This document shows positions 21,074 to 33,900 of a stretch of 64,000 nucleotides of DNA, piece after piece. Made by a program: the position numbers and the translations under genes. Position 1 is the stretch's first letter, and every line of letters starts with the position of its first letter. Origin of the DNA: Zychaea mexicana (Eukaryota; Mucoromycota; Mucoromycetes; Mucorales; Lichtheimiaceae); NCBI RefSeq assembly GCF_025766255.1, contig NW_026516676.1, positions 530,091-594,090 of the forward strand, in the 5' to 3' direction. The notes beneath the pieces are model-generated. The model saw only the letters and a list, made by a program, of their open reading frames with translations. It made no database searches and was not told the DNA's origin.

Positions 21074-22688
21074 CAGTGTAGTAGTAGCATACGTAATATT
21101 GCAAAGTACTGTATCCGAATATAGGACCTTGATGTGATAATTTGAACAAGATGTTCTCTTGTTACAGTATACGATTAAGCATGTACGAAATATGCTCAGC
21201 GCTTATTAATCATTTTTATGTTTGTAGTCAAAATAGTGATAGAGTTAACGAGAAAGACGTCATAGCTTCGTCATGAACAATGTGGGCAGTTGATGGCTCA
21301 GAAAATCTCTTTAACCTGAACCACACATTATAGTTTCTCTTTGTAACAGCTTCATTGTTTCTTCTATCTATTGAGCTTTGAAAAAGACTTATCAATGTGT
21401 TGATTGCCCACCTGACTCAGCTGCCGGACTGGTATCAATTGACACGTAAGAATACCCTACTTCCATTGAACAGTTTTCAGCCAAGTTCATCCGACTGTTC
21501 TTCATTGTTGTAGCAAGCAAAACATATACCGGAAACAACGCGGGAAGCAGCATAGATCAATTTTGACCAATGCCAACTGCTTTGTTACTACTTGTCATAC
21601 TGTCTGTTTTATGCAAATCAGTTCATGTTTCTTTTTCAGTTCTACTATAATGGGCTATATCTTGAACAAGTAAATAGTGACCCAAGTTTCAATGATAAGA
21701 ATGCATGGTTGAGTCTTTAAATTGTTTAAGTACTCTTGGAGGAGAATTAGAAAACACATCACTACTAAAATGACCAAGGAAAACGTCGTACTTCTAAGTA
21801 TTCATTGTAAAAGAGCTGTCGCGAAAATATATCTAAAGTTTTGAGGTACATAGTCCAGCAAGCAAACGAGCCGGCTTGATTAAAAAAACTCTCTTATTGG
21901 TAATTATTCCTGATCCTTCATCAATACAAAGATATCAACAATAGACGCATGACTGAAATACATAGTTTTACTTCGCATTATGCTGTACCATTACTTATTT
22001 TTTCATTCGGCTAATGAACGGAACATATAGGCACAGAAAAAGTCAGTTTATCAGTATATTCCCTTTGTATGGTCCCATAGATCGCACTTTTGTTCTTCTA
22101 TATCTTAAATATGAACCTTTAGTCACAACTTGATGATCAAATATAGCTCGGTTTACAGCGAAGCAGTGAGCCATTCTAGGCAGACAGATTGCTTTTTAAA
22201 ACAAATTCAAAAAGATGCACAACTTACACTACTCAAATCATCATTAACTGATCAATCATAGACTTGTCCGTGTGAAATAAATAAATGCAGCCCTAAAAAT
22301 TGACCCATCATTAGTACGTAGTAGAGAAATTGTAGTGATCCTGATTGTGAAGAAAACAACGAGATAGTATTCAATCGGCATGATATCTTTTGATGATGGG
22401 AATTACACCGCATAATTTGCACGAGCAGAAAACGACTAGGCAAAACGCAAGAGCAGTCGATCAGACATGCATCCACAACCCTCTAAAATGGAGAGAAAAA
22501 AGTGTATACCGTTACATGTAGCAATGTAAACATACAATTCTTGATAGTCGTGCTTAAACAGTTGATGAAAAGGGACAGTTCGCGTACTGCAGAAGTGAAC
22601 GCGTAAATTTCGTGCTTTAAAAAAAAACAGCCAAAGCGCGTTCCCCCATTTTTTTCTTCTCTTTTTTTTTTTTCTCAAACCGTGATAA
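21074..22688. other. AT-rich gene-free region
   Basis: 1.6 kb of AT-rich DNA. Open frames are short and show no protein-like pattern. The left end holds the peroxygenase 3' UTR and the right end the POLD3 promoter. No repeat of note was found. Confidence 0.4.
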
Positions 22689-24570
22689 ATGGAAGAACAG
22701 CTGAACATTACCGTGCTTCAAGAAAAGCGACCCGTAAGAATGGAGAAAACTTACGTTGCTCTTTTGAATTATTGACTTGCTAATTATTGAGTTTTTGTTG
22801 CCAACGCCCTGCAATTGAACGGTTTTATCTCAGGTGACATACAAGTCGCTGGCGCGCCAACACGCAATTCACGTTAATACCGCTAAACAGTGAGTGTCGC
22901 CAGATCGCCTATCGATCATTCTTTTCGTTTTTTATGGATTACGGAAAAAGAGAAAAGATTTGCTAACCTGTTATTATTTACTAGAGCATTATGGGATTAT
23001 GCACAAAACACGCCCAATGTGCATGCAATTTACTGCATCGCAGGCAGACTCGTAGTGGACAGCAACGCAACTCGGGACACGATTCGACTTGTCAAAGACC
23101 TCGATCTCGAAGGTATCTTAAAGAGGGACAAAACGAGCATTCTTATTTATACATAAACTGATCTGAACAAGTAGAAACCAAGAAACAATTCCGTCAAGTC
23201 ACCGGTATTCATGTTTACAGTGTCGTACCTTATGATCCAAAGGTAAGATATACAACGAGAATGAAAAAATGAAGACAGGATAGGACATTGTAGTAAGATG
23301 CTTCGTCAGTATGGGTGTAATGCTAATTGTGTCTTTTGTGATATTGTGGAAACAAAAAAAAAAGGATTTGACCGTGCTAGTTACTGTAAACAAGGATATA
23401 CCTTTTCTTTCTGTACAAGACCGAATTAGGTGGGAAATTATGCAGAAGAAGGAAAAAGAAAATACAACCTTACTCATTGGTATATTCGATTCTACTATCA
23501 GCTGTGGTGTCCTCAAATGTACCCAAGCGTTATCGGGCAAACCCACGACACAGAAACGTACACAGCCCGATACTGCACATACACAACAAGCGACTTTATC
23601 CAAACCATCCAAGCCAGCTGCTTCAACCCCTGCACCAGCACCAGCAGCTGCGATACCAACAAAGAAACCAACTACTATCCCGAGCAAAGGTAAAGGAACA
23701 TTGTCGTTTGAAAAGCATGCAACAAAAGCGCCTAGTTCAGCTCGTTCTTCTTCATCACCTACACCTACACCACCACCACAGCCAGCAGCAGCAGCAGTGA
23801 AAACACCAGGTTTGTACTTTCAATCCCTATCTTGATTCTTTGTAAGAACTGACTTACCCTTTCTGTCCCCTTTCAGAAAAACAAAAAACGCCTGAACCTA
23901 AGAAACCCAGTTTGACAGCAGAGGATATATTTTCGGAGGATGAAGATATGGCTGAATCCAATCCAATGCAGGATGAGCCTATTTTTGATCCTATGGAAAC
24001 GGATGAACCTGCAGCTGTAGAAGAAGAAGAACGACGACAGACTGAAGAAAAGGAGCCTGAAGCAGAAGGTACGTAAAAGAATCAAGTAAATAGAGCAAAG
24101 GTTGTGTGTAAACGGGGAGTTCAGGAAAAGAATACGCTGAAAGTTGTCAATGATAGTTGAACAAGAGGAGCAGGTGCAAGAACGAGTACCCAAACAGTCC
24201 ACTGCAGGCCGAAAAAGACGACGAAAGGTGACAAAGAAGAAGCATTATACAAACGAGCGTGGCTTCTTGGGTACGTTTCTTATAGAGTGAAATGTTGGCA
24301 AAGCATTGTGCATTATACAAGAGTATTTATTAACGAGCATAAAACCTATATGATATAGTTACTGAAGACGTCGAAGAGTATGAAACAGTGGATGAGGATG
24401 AAGGAGAAGAAGAGTCGCCAGCACCATCATCATCAACGACACAACGATCAACTACAACGAAAAGCCAGAGTAAGCCTTCGTCTGCACCGGCACCCGCAGC
24501 AAAGAAGTCGGGAGCCAAAAAGACACAAGGCGAACAAAGAAACTTGTTAAGCTTTTGGGGAAAGAAGTAA
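22689..24570 (+). CDS. POLD3: DNA polymerase delta subunit 3 (Cdc27/POLD3-like)
   Basis: Eight exons (22689-22733, 22834-22889, 22985-23112, 23175-23242, 23365-23809, 23877-24068, 24157-24270, 24359-24570) give 419 residues. The N-terminus is a winged-helix-like domain (VTYKSLARQHAIHVNTAKQA, LWDYAQNTP) that binds the B subunit in known homologs, followed by VVPYDPKDLTVLVTVNKDI. The middle is low-complexity (Ala/Pro/Lys, then acidic). KKHYTNERGFLVTEDVEEYE is a family block. The last residues QRNLLSFWGKK form a PCNA-interacting (PIP) box. The protein tethers the replicative polymerase delta to PCNA in the nucleus. All seven introns keep frame; the first exon is only 45 bp. The assignment rests on the N-terminal domain, the block and the PIP box together. 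Confidence 0.88.
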
Positions 24571-25816
24571 ACTGATAAAAGCAGTATCATTCCTTACATG
24601 TAAATACAGACCTTGTTGCTGGCTGTTTATCACATAAACTTCTTCTCATATAAGCTACAAAGTGTTGTCCTTATTGATATCATGACTATGCCGCGCAAAC
24701 ACAATCAACCATGATCTACTGGTTTTGCGCCTTTTATTGAAAGTGTGTATATAGTAAAATGAATGCTGTTTAAAGTTATCAGATAATAGTAATAGTGTAG
24801 ATATCATTAAGTTGGGGCTGCCATAGAATACAATCGTCACGATAAGGGTAAGCTACTCTGTTGATAAGAATCTAGAACAGTTCTTCACTTTCTCCTCTTC
24901 TATTCGTGAATAAACAAGTCGGATTCCGATCTCAGAGCAATAACGCACGCAGTTCCAGAAAACTGGAGGTACTTGAAAGAAGTGCTGATGTTGAGAAACA
25001 AAGATATTCACATACCCGATTCGTCGGCCAGGCCGCATTGATAACTATCCATAAAGAAATATTGCCTCCCTTTTGGTGCATTTAGCGCGTACTATAGGTG
25101 AAGGATATTTTGAAACCGGCGCACAGCTTATCCTCATGGCACTCATAGAGAGATACAAATTCCATTTTCGGAACCAGATCCGCGTATTTTATACGTGTTG
25201 TCGTTGTATCCGCAATGGTGGGTAAACTCTATACTGTGCATTGCGCAAGATGGTGTTGATTCGGGCTCTTGGTCTCATTTGACGATCTTTAAGTGGCTAC
25301 AACAACAGCAAAAAGGATTATAGCCTACTTTCGATAGGAGGCAGGTACATATTATGTCAATAATGGGAGGGAGGAATGTTCCACCAACTTAGTGCCGACA
25401 GTTTAATGTTTACTTGCACAAAATAGCTCTTTGATATAAATGATGCACTACCACATAGTCATGGAGAATGATAGGGTCCGACACTTGTGTGTGTCATGGT
25501 TGGTAGCAGAGTATTAGACAACGCCCTATAGGCCACCCCCCAATATAAGTGAGACACACCGCAGCAAACAAACAAAACGCGTGGAGTTAGTGCATATGAC
25601 ATGCAACTCCGTTCGTTGCTGACTTTTTCTTTTTTGGTAGGCACACACAGCATTTGGCCCTCCAAGGACATACCCCACTCACTACATATAACACACGCAC
25701 CGTGCATCAGTAAGTTAAAATCTGTACAGATTGGAACAAAGGAAGGGGACAAAAGTGGCACAGATTATTAACAAGTGTAATTCTAAAAAAAGATTTATAG
25801 ACCAAACTTATTTATC
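24571..25816. other. Region without an assigned gene; coding-like stretches on the minus strand
   Basis: Between POLD3 and the prolyl isomerase are short segments that look coding but could not be joined. Minus-strand 25090-25210 reads TIADTTTTRIKYADLVPKME then FVSLYECHEDKLCAGFKISF. Minus ~24910-25040 holds small exon-like blocks with plausible GT/AG ends (for example YLQFSGTACVIALRSESD ending in a stop). At ~25620-25710 minus reads FNLLMHGACVICSEWGMSLE. A small minus-strand gene of four or more exons, possibly decayed, is possible. No family was recognised. Confidence 0.25.
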
Positions 25817-26479
25817 ATGGTAACCATTGGCTCTCTCTCTCTTTTTTAATTTTTAAAAAAAAAAGAGTGATCACATTAAAGTGGGAGTGATCGCTGACTA
25901 CAAGAATAAACTACTTAGGACAACTGGGTTATTCGCCATTCAAAGACGTACAACAAGGATTACTATTTCAACACAGTAACAAAGGAAAGCCGATGGGACA
26001 AGCCCGATGTCGGCGACACTGAACAAGTGCGTGTCAGTCACTTGCTTGTAAAGCATCGTGATTCCAGACGACCATCGTCATGGCGAGAGGTAAACCCCCA
26101 AAGAAAACCGACCGGCTTATAACGATGATACATTGTATACATGATGCTCTTATTGATACAGCGTCTTTCTTTTGCTTCCCCCCCCCCTCCCCAATCGATC
26201 ATTCCCCCATAGGAAAATATAACGCGGTCAAAAGACGAAGCATTTGAGATCCTAAAAGAATACCAGCGCAAAATTGAAGGTGGCGAGGAAACGCTGTCAG
26301 CACTGGCAACCAATTACTCGGATTGTTCGAGTGCAAAGAGAGGTGGCGACTTGGGACACTTTGTACGTGGACAGATGCAGAAACCCTTTGAGGATGCGGC
26401 TTTTGCGCTTCAAGTGGGTGAATTGAGCCAGCCAGTATGGACCGACAGTGGTGTGCACTTGATCCTTAGAACTGCCTAA
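25817..26479 (+). CDS. ESS1: Pin1/Ess1-type peptidyl-prolyl isomerase (WW + parvulin)
   Basis: Three exons (25817-25819, 25919-26089, 26213-26479) give 146 residues. The WW domain reads [20 protein letters not shown] then TKESRWDKP, with both Trp and the YYFN core. The parvulin domain has [20 protein letters not shown], where the basic residues form the phosphate-binding loop. It continues with [38 protein letters not shown] and the C-terminal [11 protein letters not shown]. Family knowledge: the enzyme isomerises phospho-Ser/Thr-Pro bonds, including in the RNA polymerase II tail, and acts in the nucleus. The ATG appears to be a whole exon by itself, directly followed by GTAACC. That assignment is weaker than the rest; an upstream start is the alternative. 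Confidence 0.88.
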
Positions 26480-28016
26480 AGGCACCCAATTATTAGTTAT
26501 AATAAACAACATTGCCCCCCCCCTTTTTTTTTTGCCGTTTTCATACCAGCTAACGTAAAGTCTATATGGCCCCCCTCTCAAATGGCATGTTTCACACTTC
26601 AATGGTATAGCCACTCTGCAAAAGTGGCTCTGGTTTCCCCCCCCCTTTCCCACATCATAAAAGAACACACCATTCTGATCAAGGCTACTTTTTGTTTTTA
26701 TCAAACAGCACAAAGTCGAAGGCTATAGAAGTGTATGATGGCTCTTGTAGTGTGTATGTGTATGTGTATGTGTGTGTGTGTGTGTGGCGCACAAAGCCGT
26801 ATTACATGTTTAGGCCTGTCAAAAAAAAAAAAGGCCAAGGTATTTGCGGAATCGGTGCCGATTCGTCGTCAGGTTGAATAGTAAGGAGATCAAACAGAAA
26901 CACGACATCGCACAACAACAACAACACAAAGAACGAAAGACGCTCCGTCTCAGCGGTGTGTGTGTAAGCATGTGTTACAGTACCACATTTTACATTGTAG
27001 CTTTTGTGTGTGTGTGTGTTGTCGTGGCCGTCGTGGCCGTCGTTGCTATATAAAAAAAGTTGGGTTGGTGCCACCTTGGCATCGCCATAGTTTTGATAGC
27101 GGGCCGAGCTTTCCGCAACTGCTCTCTCTCTCTCTCTCTAGGCCTCATTGGATGGGGGTCCGGAGGAGTGTTGTTTACATTATTTGTTATTCTTTTTTCT
27201 AGGAGTTGTTGGGCTAAGCCTTGACAAGCGATCCGCGCAAGACCTGTTTTGGGGGAATCGTGAGAAATATGTCATCATGTGACGATGATGATGATTGATG
27301 ATGTGCCGTTGTTGTGCACCACAAAAAAATAAAAAATTCTGAGACCGTACTATGTATAATTTTTTTATTCCCAAAGAAATAGTGAAAAGCTGCTATGTAA
27401 AACAAAATGAAAGACAAAAAGAGAGAAATGGTGTGAAATGCAAGAAAACAGAACAATAAGATTAATACCATATTAACAGGTTTTGTAAGAAAAAAAAATG
27501 TACATTGAAACTTTGTACAATAAGTGTTGTTAAATGTATGGTTGAATGATGATGAGAAAGATGATGATGATGATGATGGTCCGATAGAGTAATAGAACGA
27601 AAGAGATGGGGTAGTAGTAACAAGTTATGTGCAGTGAAATAGAGAGATAGAGAGTGAATAGGGAATAGAGGACAGTTTACAAGCTGATAAGGCCAAACTT
27701 GTGTGATGTGGTATTCCCAACATATGAACATAGATTAGTATAGAAGGTGTGGAAAAGCAGACTTGGGGTATAAGGAGAAAAGGGGAGAAATATTTACATA
27801 ATGAAGTGTATACAGGATGGCATAGGTACTATATTCGGTAATGATAGTAAGCAATGGTATGGTTATGGCTCAATAGAGGAGGAGAGGGAAACGAAGGCTT
27901 TTTACTGTGTGTGGAGGGGATGGATGGATGGATGATGTAGTAAGTAGATGATGGATCTTGATGTAGGTCCATGGGGTAGGTGTGTGTTTGAATGAGAGTG
28001 TGAGCGAGATACAGCT
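26480..28016. other. Microsatellite-rich convergent intergenic region
   Basis: This 1.5-kb stretch lies between the 3' ends of the isomerase (plus) and the bHLH gene (minus). It contains GT repeats at ~26747-26787 and 27007-27020, a CT repeat at ~27122-27140, C runs, and GAT repeats at ~27560-27578. No gene-like frame is supported. Confidence 0.4.
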
Positions 28017-29166
28017 CTACTGACGCGGCCGTGGCATGCTGTCCATCTTGACGTGATATTCAGACATCATCATCTGCTGTTGCTGCTGCTGCTGTTGTTG
28101 CATGCATTGGGGATGTTGAAGTTGTTGATGATGGTGTTGTTGTAATTGTTGTTGTTGATGATGATGATGCTGTTGCTGTTGCTGAGCAGCTAGTGGATAA
28201 CAACAGTTTCCCATGTGTAAGTCATTTAAAAAGTGGGTTGGGAAATAGGGCTAGTACAATCAATCTATTGTTGACAATTACCTTTTGCCATGACGACATA
28301 GTCAGCAGAGCTCATCATCATTGGCATAGTGGGTGCAGGTGGAGGATAGTGTTGATGTTGTGGCTCGGGTGTGGGGTTGCTCCAGTAGCCACCCGTTGGG
28401 TCAAAGTCGTCGCTATCGTCATCACTTTTGTCCTCGTACAAAGATTGTTGTGAAGAGGAGCCCATGGGTGAGCAGGCCTCGGTGGAGTAAATCTCCCACG
28501 GCATCATAGCTTGCTGTTGCTGTTGCTGCTGCTGAGCGCCAGGGCCACCCATCACCCTATCAAAGTCGGTAAGGTTTCTGGAGGACATGGTGGGCGTCGG
28601 GGTCGATGAGGAGACAAGCGAAGCAGGGTAGCTGTTGTAGTGATGGTTGACATCCTCTTCAGAGGAGACAGACGAGGCGATGCTTTGGCTTTCTGGATCG
28701 CGTTTGCGGCGCTGAAGGTCACGGTGCATGCGGCGGTTTTCGCGTAAAAGATGGCGGATTTGATGCTTGTAGCGTTCTTCTTTGGTTACTGTGCTTTTCA
28801 CTAGAGAGAGAGAGAGAGAGAGAGACGGAATGAGTAAGGGTGTGTGTGTGTGTGTGTGTGACACGGTACACTCTGAGAAAAGGACTTACCATATTCTAAA
28901 GTGCGCTCAATGATCGTGCCCTTGGAAGGCCGGCGGTCATTCTGTAGGTTAGGCAGGGCATGGGCCAGCTGTTGGAACTTTGAATTCAAACTCTCACGTC
29001 TTGCACGTTCGATCGCGTTGTGTTCTGCACGTCTTTCTGCTTTGGATTGAGTTCTTAAGGAAAAAGTCAGAACCAATGCAACGATACGGTGCAATATTTT
29101 GAAGGAATGTAAGGTACTTACTTTTTACCAAAAGACGATGCTTCTTGCTGCTGCTGCTGCTGCTGT

Positions 29167-29201
<35 letters not shown>

Positions 29202-29612
29202 AGCCATTACTATAGAAACGACAAGATATCAGTACGCTGCTTCCAAGTCGTGTCCATTTGTTGCTATGGAATGTTTTATAGAGAGAAAACTACCTGACTG
29301 AAAGACGGCAGCGTGCTGCATGTTCAGCTGATGAAGATGTTGCTGCTGTGGGTGAGAAGTGGGGACGTCGGAGGAGAACTGGGGAAAGGCAGGAGCAGGA
29401 GCAGGAGCAGGAGCCGTTGGATAAGCAAACTGCTGGTGTGCAGGTGGAGGAGGTGGAGGACGTTGTTGGTGTTGTGGCTGTTGCTGTTGGTTTTGAGGGG
29501 AGGCAAACCCAGAGTTCTGGAACACGCTAGGATCGAATCCTGCGGCAATGGCTGCAGCGTACGTTTGCGAGACCAATTGTTGGCTGTGACGACTACTAGT
29601 AGAAGGATCCAT
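28017..29612 (-). CDS. bHLH transcription factor with polyglutamine tracts
   Basis: Five minus-strand exons (29294-29612, 29122-29209, 28890-29053, 28282-28800, 28017-28189) give 420 residues. The basic region AERRAEHNAIERARRESLNS carries the H-E-R spacing of class B bHLH proteins that bind CACGTG E-boxes. Helix 1 and loop follow (KFQQLAHALPNLQNDRRPSK), then helix 2 (GTIIERTLEYVKS) and a basic helical stretch RYKHQIRHLLRENRRMHRDL that could extend dimerisation. The first 130 residues are Gln/Pro/Ala-rich and include an almost pure Gln tract at the exon 2 start. The C-terminus has His/Gln runs. Such tracts are typical activation regions. The targets cannot be told from sequence. Confidence 0.85.
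28801..28889 (-). repeat. Intron built largely of CA and TC repeats
   Basis: The third intron of the bHLH gene is mostly a (CA)n run followed by a (TC)n run that ends at the acceptor AG. The dinucleotide repeat therefore serves as the polypyrimidine tract. Confidence 0.7.
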
Positions 29613-30914
29613 GCAAAGGAGAACAAGTGTGTTTTATGTTTCTGTTGTGTGCGAGGTGAGTGCGAGAGTGTGAAAAGAAGTGGAGAAAGGAAAATCGTTC
29701 AGACAGATCCACGGAGGGAGGCTTAAATAGCAAAAAAACGAGCAACGAGTGAAAAAAGAAAGCACAGGACACACATAAAGTCCAGTGTAGTCAGTCATGG
29801 GGTCATTGCTCTGTGTTCCCGTCGAGCCCTTTTTTCTATTTTACTATGTTGCTTCTAATTTTGAGCCCTTTCAAAAAAAGCAGTTGCCCGTGTTGTTCGT
29901 GTCGGGGGCACCGATCTCTCTTTTTTGCCTTGTGTGGTTATTCCTAACAGTACCACCCCTCTTTCTCTTTTTTTTTTTTTTCATAGCTGAATGACGGTCG
30001 TTGCTGCTGCTGATGACGATTCTGCCTCTTTCAATGAAAGGCGCAGCAGCATTGCCGCTCACACACACACACAGAGAGAGAGAGAGAAAGAGAGTCTGGA
30101 ACTTGATGTTTTTCCAGAATCGCTTGCCTTTTTTAATCTCTTTCCTTCTCCCCTCTTGGCCGCCCGTTGAATGGGAAAAAAACACCCCCTCTTCCCCCGG
30201 CGGGTCTTTATATTAAAGTTCAAAGAGGACAACAGAGGACATGCTTTTTCGTTTGGGGCCGCATTCCGATGAAACGGGAGCGATTGGTGCAAACGGAAGC
30301 CACAATCGCGTATGACGCCGAATGATATCGACCGACCCCGAAGACGGCATGTCCAAATCGGGCGATCCGGTTCTGTGTCACGATCGGACTGACGGACGAA
30401 CAGACTCTGTCTTTCTTAACGTAACAACTCTGTTTTTTTCTGCTGATGCTATTTGATGACTGTTGCATCTTTCCTTCCCCCCCCCCACTCCCAAAAAAGT
30501 AAAAAAGAGCTCAGAAAGGTTTCCCACAAACTGTACAGCCGTTTATTGAATGATACGGTGTGCATGTATGCGTGTGGAGAGCAAAGATAATCTCTCTCTC
30601 TCCATGCAAGCTTGCATAAGGCCATGTCATCATCCTCCTCATCATCTGACGGCATAGCTTTTGTTCCCAAAACACGCTGGGAAGACTGTGTGTGTGTGTG
30701 CCACCCCAAGACGAGAGGACCTTGTTTATTGCGGCACACAAAGAAAAACGATCTGCCCTCTCTGATATCGGAGAGCAGACCAGAGGATTTGTTGTTGTTT
30801 TTGAAGCGTACGGTGTATCTTTTGCCGGCTCCGGGGGGATGATTGCCAGGGCAGAGAGAAAGGATACCTTACAAAACAATGTTGACCTCAGCGTCTACCT
30901 GGAAAGTGTTCACC

Positions 30915-30945
<31 letters not shown>

Positions 30946-33900
30946 CCCCCCTCCTCCTCCTCCCCCGAGCGTAAAAATCACGAGTTGGCCGATCTGGCAA
31001 GATGGAAAAACGTTTACGGGCATACCCATGACCAAGCCGAGCTGTCTATTAGGGTTGAGCAACAGGTCGAGAATCCGACCATCCGATGACCTGTGTAACG
31101 CGTTTCCTGCCCTTTACGACATCTGTGTGTCCGATTCATTCCAAAGAGGACCCCAGGACTCTTGGTGCTACATGGATAGAGCACGCAAGCAAAAAGAGGC
31201 GATCCTCTCCCTATAGCTATATCTATAGACCTACATGTGTGTGTGTCGGAACGTGTGTGAACAAAAAAGGTGCTGGATCCCGGAGCAAGAGACAACAGGT
31301 AGCCCAGCTATTTATTAGCCAACAATGAAAAAGATACGGTTAGACCATGCTCAGGTTGGCTACGCTGGATCTCTCTCTCTCTCTCAGAGAGTCAACAATT
31401 CATACACAGGGAAACAACAGTGGATTCTACATTAGGAGTGCATACACTATTACTACTACTACTACTGCTTACTTACTACCGCCACAAGGCCACAAGAGTG
31501 CTGCTGCTTAAAGATATGGCTACTCAGCAACTTTTTTTTTGTTTATTTATTTTTCAACCGCCCCTTTTTACATAGCTAACTTATGAACGATAAACAGCCG
31601 GTGCCCCAAGATAGAATACAAAATTCAAGGGCTCTTTGCGAATGCGTAGTAATACTACTTTGGCTTCCAAAAAAAGCACTGCATTATTTGTTGTACGTAC
31701 CAGCGCTGGTAGCCAGTTACACTGTCAATTCACAAAAGATGTGTGCTTCCATGCTGGTTATACCATGATGCGTACAATCATTTCTTATCATGATGATTGA
31801 CCCCAAGGGGGGGGGGAAGCCCACATGGTTCTCTAGGAAGCAGGTCGTGACTTGATGTCTAACTGTGTATATATAACACAAAACTGTTTGCTGTTGCACA
31901 CCATCTTACCGCGGCATTGGAACCTTTCGGTATACTACTTGATTTGGCTGTTGTGTTCATGACAATCCATCACCCCCACCCCCCCGCCCTTCCCAACTCG
32001 AACACCGGTCAGGTAGGAACTGCTGCTCTTATGCAATCAATTCTACGACTACTATATCCGTCTTGGTCATTTCTTGTGGAAAATGCTGCTATATCCTCCT
32101 GCAGTAGGTAGACTGTCTAAAGGCAGCATACATCCTTTTTTAAAAAGTAGAAACAAGTAGCCATACAATGAATTAGCCAATGAAGGGGGTTTTAGTGGTG
32201 ACATGATAGAATCAGAGTCATACCTATTAGGGTAACCCCCACTCTAACTTTGATGAGTCCTAAAAGGCGCAGCATGGGTGGCAACAATTCGCGCCACCTA
32301 CTTTGCTCTCGTATAGATATAACGCTACGATGAGGGCTGTCTTCAAGGTACTCTATAGAGTGACAAAGTATTTTTTGGTTCATCTTCTGCATGCTACTTG
32401 AAGGCTTATACAGACTGCACTGACTCATATTATATTTTCGGGCAGCTTGAGAAGAAGTAAGTCGACCAATAATCATGGCTTATTCTCGTTCATCGTCCGG
32501 TCGTTGTCATATCAATTTGCGATCCTAAGCTTCGAACTTTAGTATCTGAGCGTTTGTTGGCGTAAAATCGAACATTTAAGGAGCTCTACCTTTCGGAACG
32601 GTCGGGAGCGATGAAGGCAACACTACGATATGCTTCGATTATTAGGAGAGAGGGAACGTGTGTGTGTGTCTGTGATATATGCACAGATAGAAATTCAGCC
32701 AAGACCATCTTGCTTTTTTCCATAACGTGTGCCTACATACTATGTGTGCGATAGTGATCCAGCGCTCCCAACAAACCTTCTGTTTACGATTATTATTAGA
32801 TGCATATTGATTGGGAAATGTGCCACTCATCAGCTCATAGTACTTTTTTTACCTACTGATAGTAGCAGCAGCAGCAGCAGCAAGCTGTGGCAATAAACCG
32901 TGCACCTTCCCTTCTCTGTCAATGACACCCATGTTTAGCCCAGCACTGTTTGTCCGTGGCGATCTCTTTTCAACTCGCCCACCATTACGCCGACGGACAT
33001 TGTAAACCAAAGAATGCATGCATTTACACACAGAGAGAGAGAGAGAGAGAGAACAATCTCTACATGGTGCGTACTCTACACTTCTTCATCCAGTTATTCC
33101 GAGCATGTATGTATGTCTCTGCTGGATTGGACATGTAGTCAAACAGGTAGAAAAGGAGCACAGGAACATGGATCGAGTAGAAATGCTGGGGCCCCGTGGC
33201 CTTTTTGATGTAACGATGCACTACTACTACTACTACTACTACACTGTCCAGATCTTTCCCTGCTGCCATGTGAATCTTCTGGCTTTGCCGAAAGACAAAA
33301 GGTAACAAGTAACACCTAAAAAAATATTGATCGCAAAATGAGAGAGCGGGTCGCCACACCATTGGAAAGTAGTAGTAGGTCTGTGCTTGTACCCCCGATT
33401 TCCTTTTCGGTGGGTACTCCGATTGTCCTGCATCCCTTTCTTCTTCTTGGGGATCATTTGAATGGGTGACCCGCAAAAATGGGCAAAAGGGAAAAAGGTT
33501 TTTGTATGTACCCGTGACCCCAGTTACATGTATAATCGTCCCCGAGAATGACCTGGTGTAACAAGCACATTGGTAAATCCGTGGGATTCTTTCCATTACT
33601 GCTACTACTTACTGTTCGGCGCCCCCGTGGTAGTAACAGCAACAACAACAACAACAACAACAACCGGCACTTTTGGCATAGGTAAGCATGATGACATCTG
33701 ATGATTCTTGAAATCATATATGCATGAACCCCCCCCCCCCTTTTAAGGGATGGCGCAATCCTTTTGGAAGTTTTAGCATATCATACAGTTTGGTCACTTT
33801 TCCCTTCTTTGCAGAATAAGATAGACCTTTTGATAGGATGTACTAATAGTACACTGTTGCTTGCAATGGGAGGGTGTGATGATCATGTTAGCATACAAAT

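Noticed and set aside
24850..25770. Identity as a Rad1-type checkpoint clamp subunit
   Set aside because: A loose resemblance in strand pattern was considered, but no conserved block could be matched, so no name was given.
28801..28860. Possible CRISPR or other regular array among the repeated tracts
   Set aside because: All repeated tracts seen are simple microsatellites; no spaced direct repeats with unique spacers, and the DNA is eukaryotic.
30692..31216. 174-residue plus-strand frame
   Set aside because: Contains homopolymer-coded runs (poly-Pro, Phe/Leu-Ser repeats from TTTC) and no recognisable domain; judged chance.
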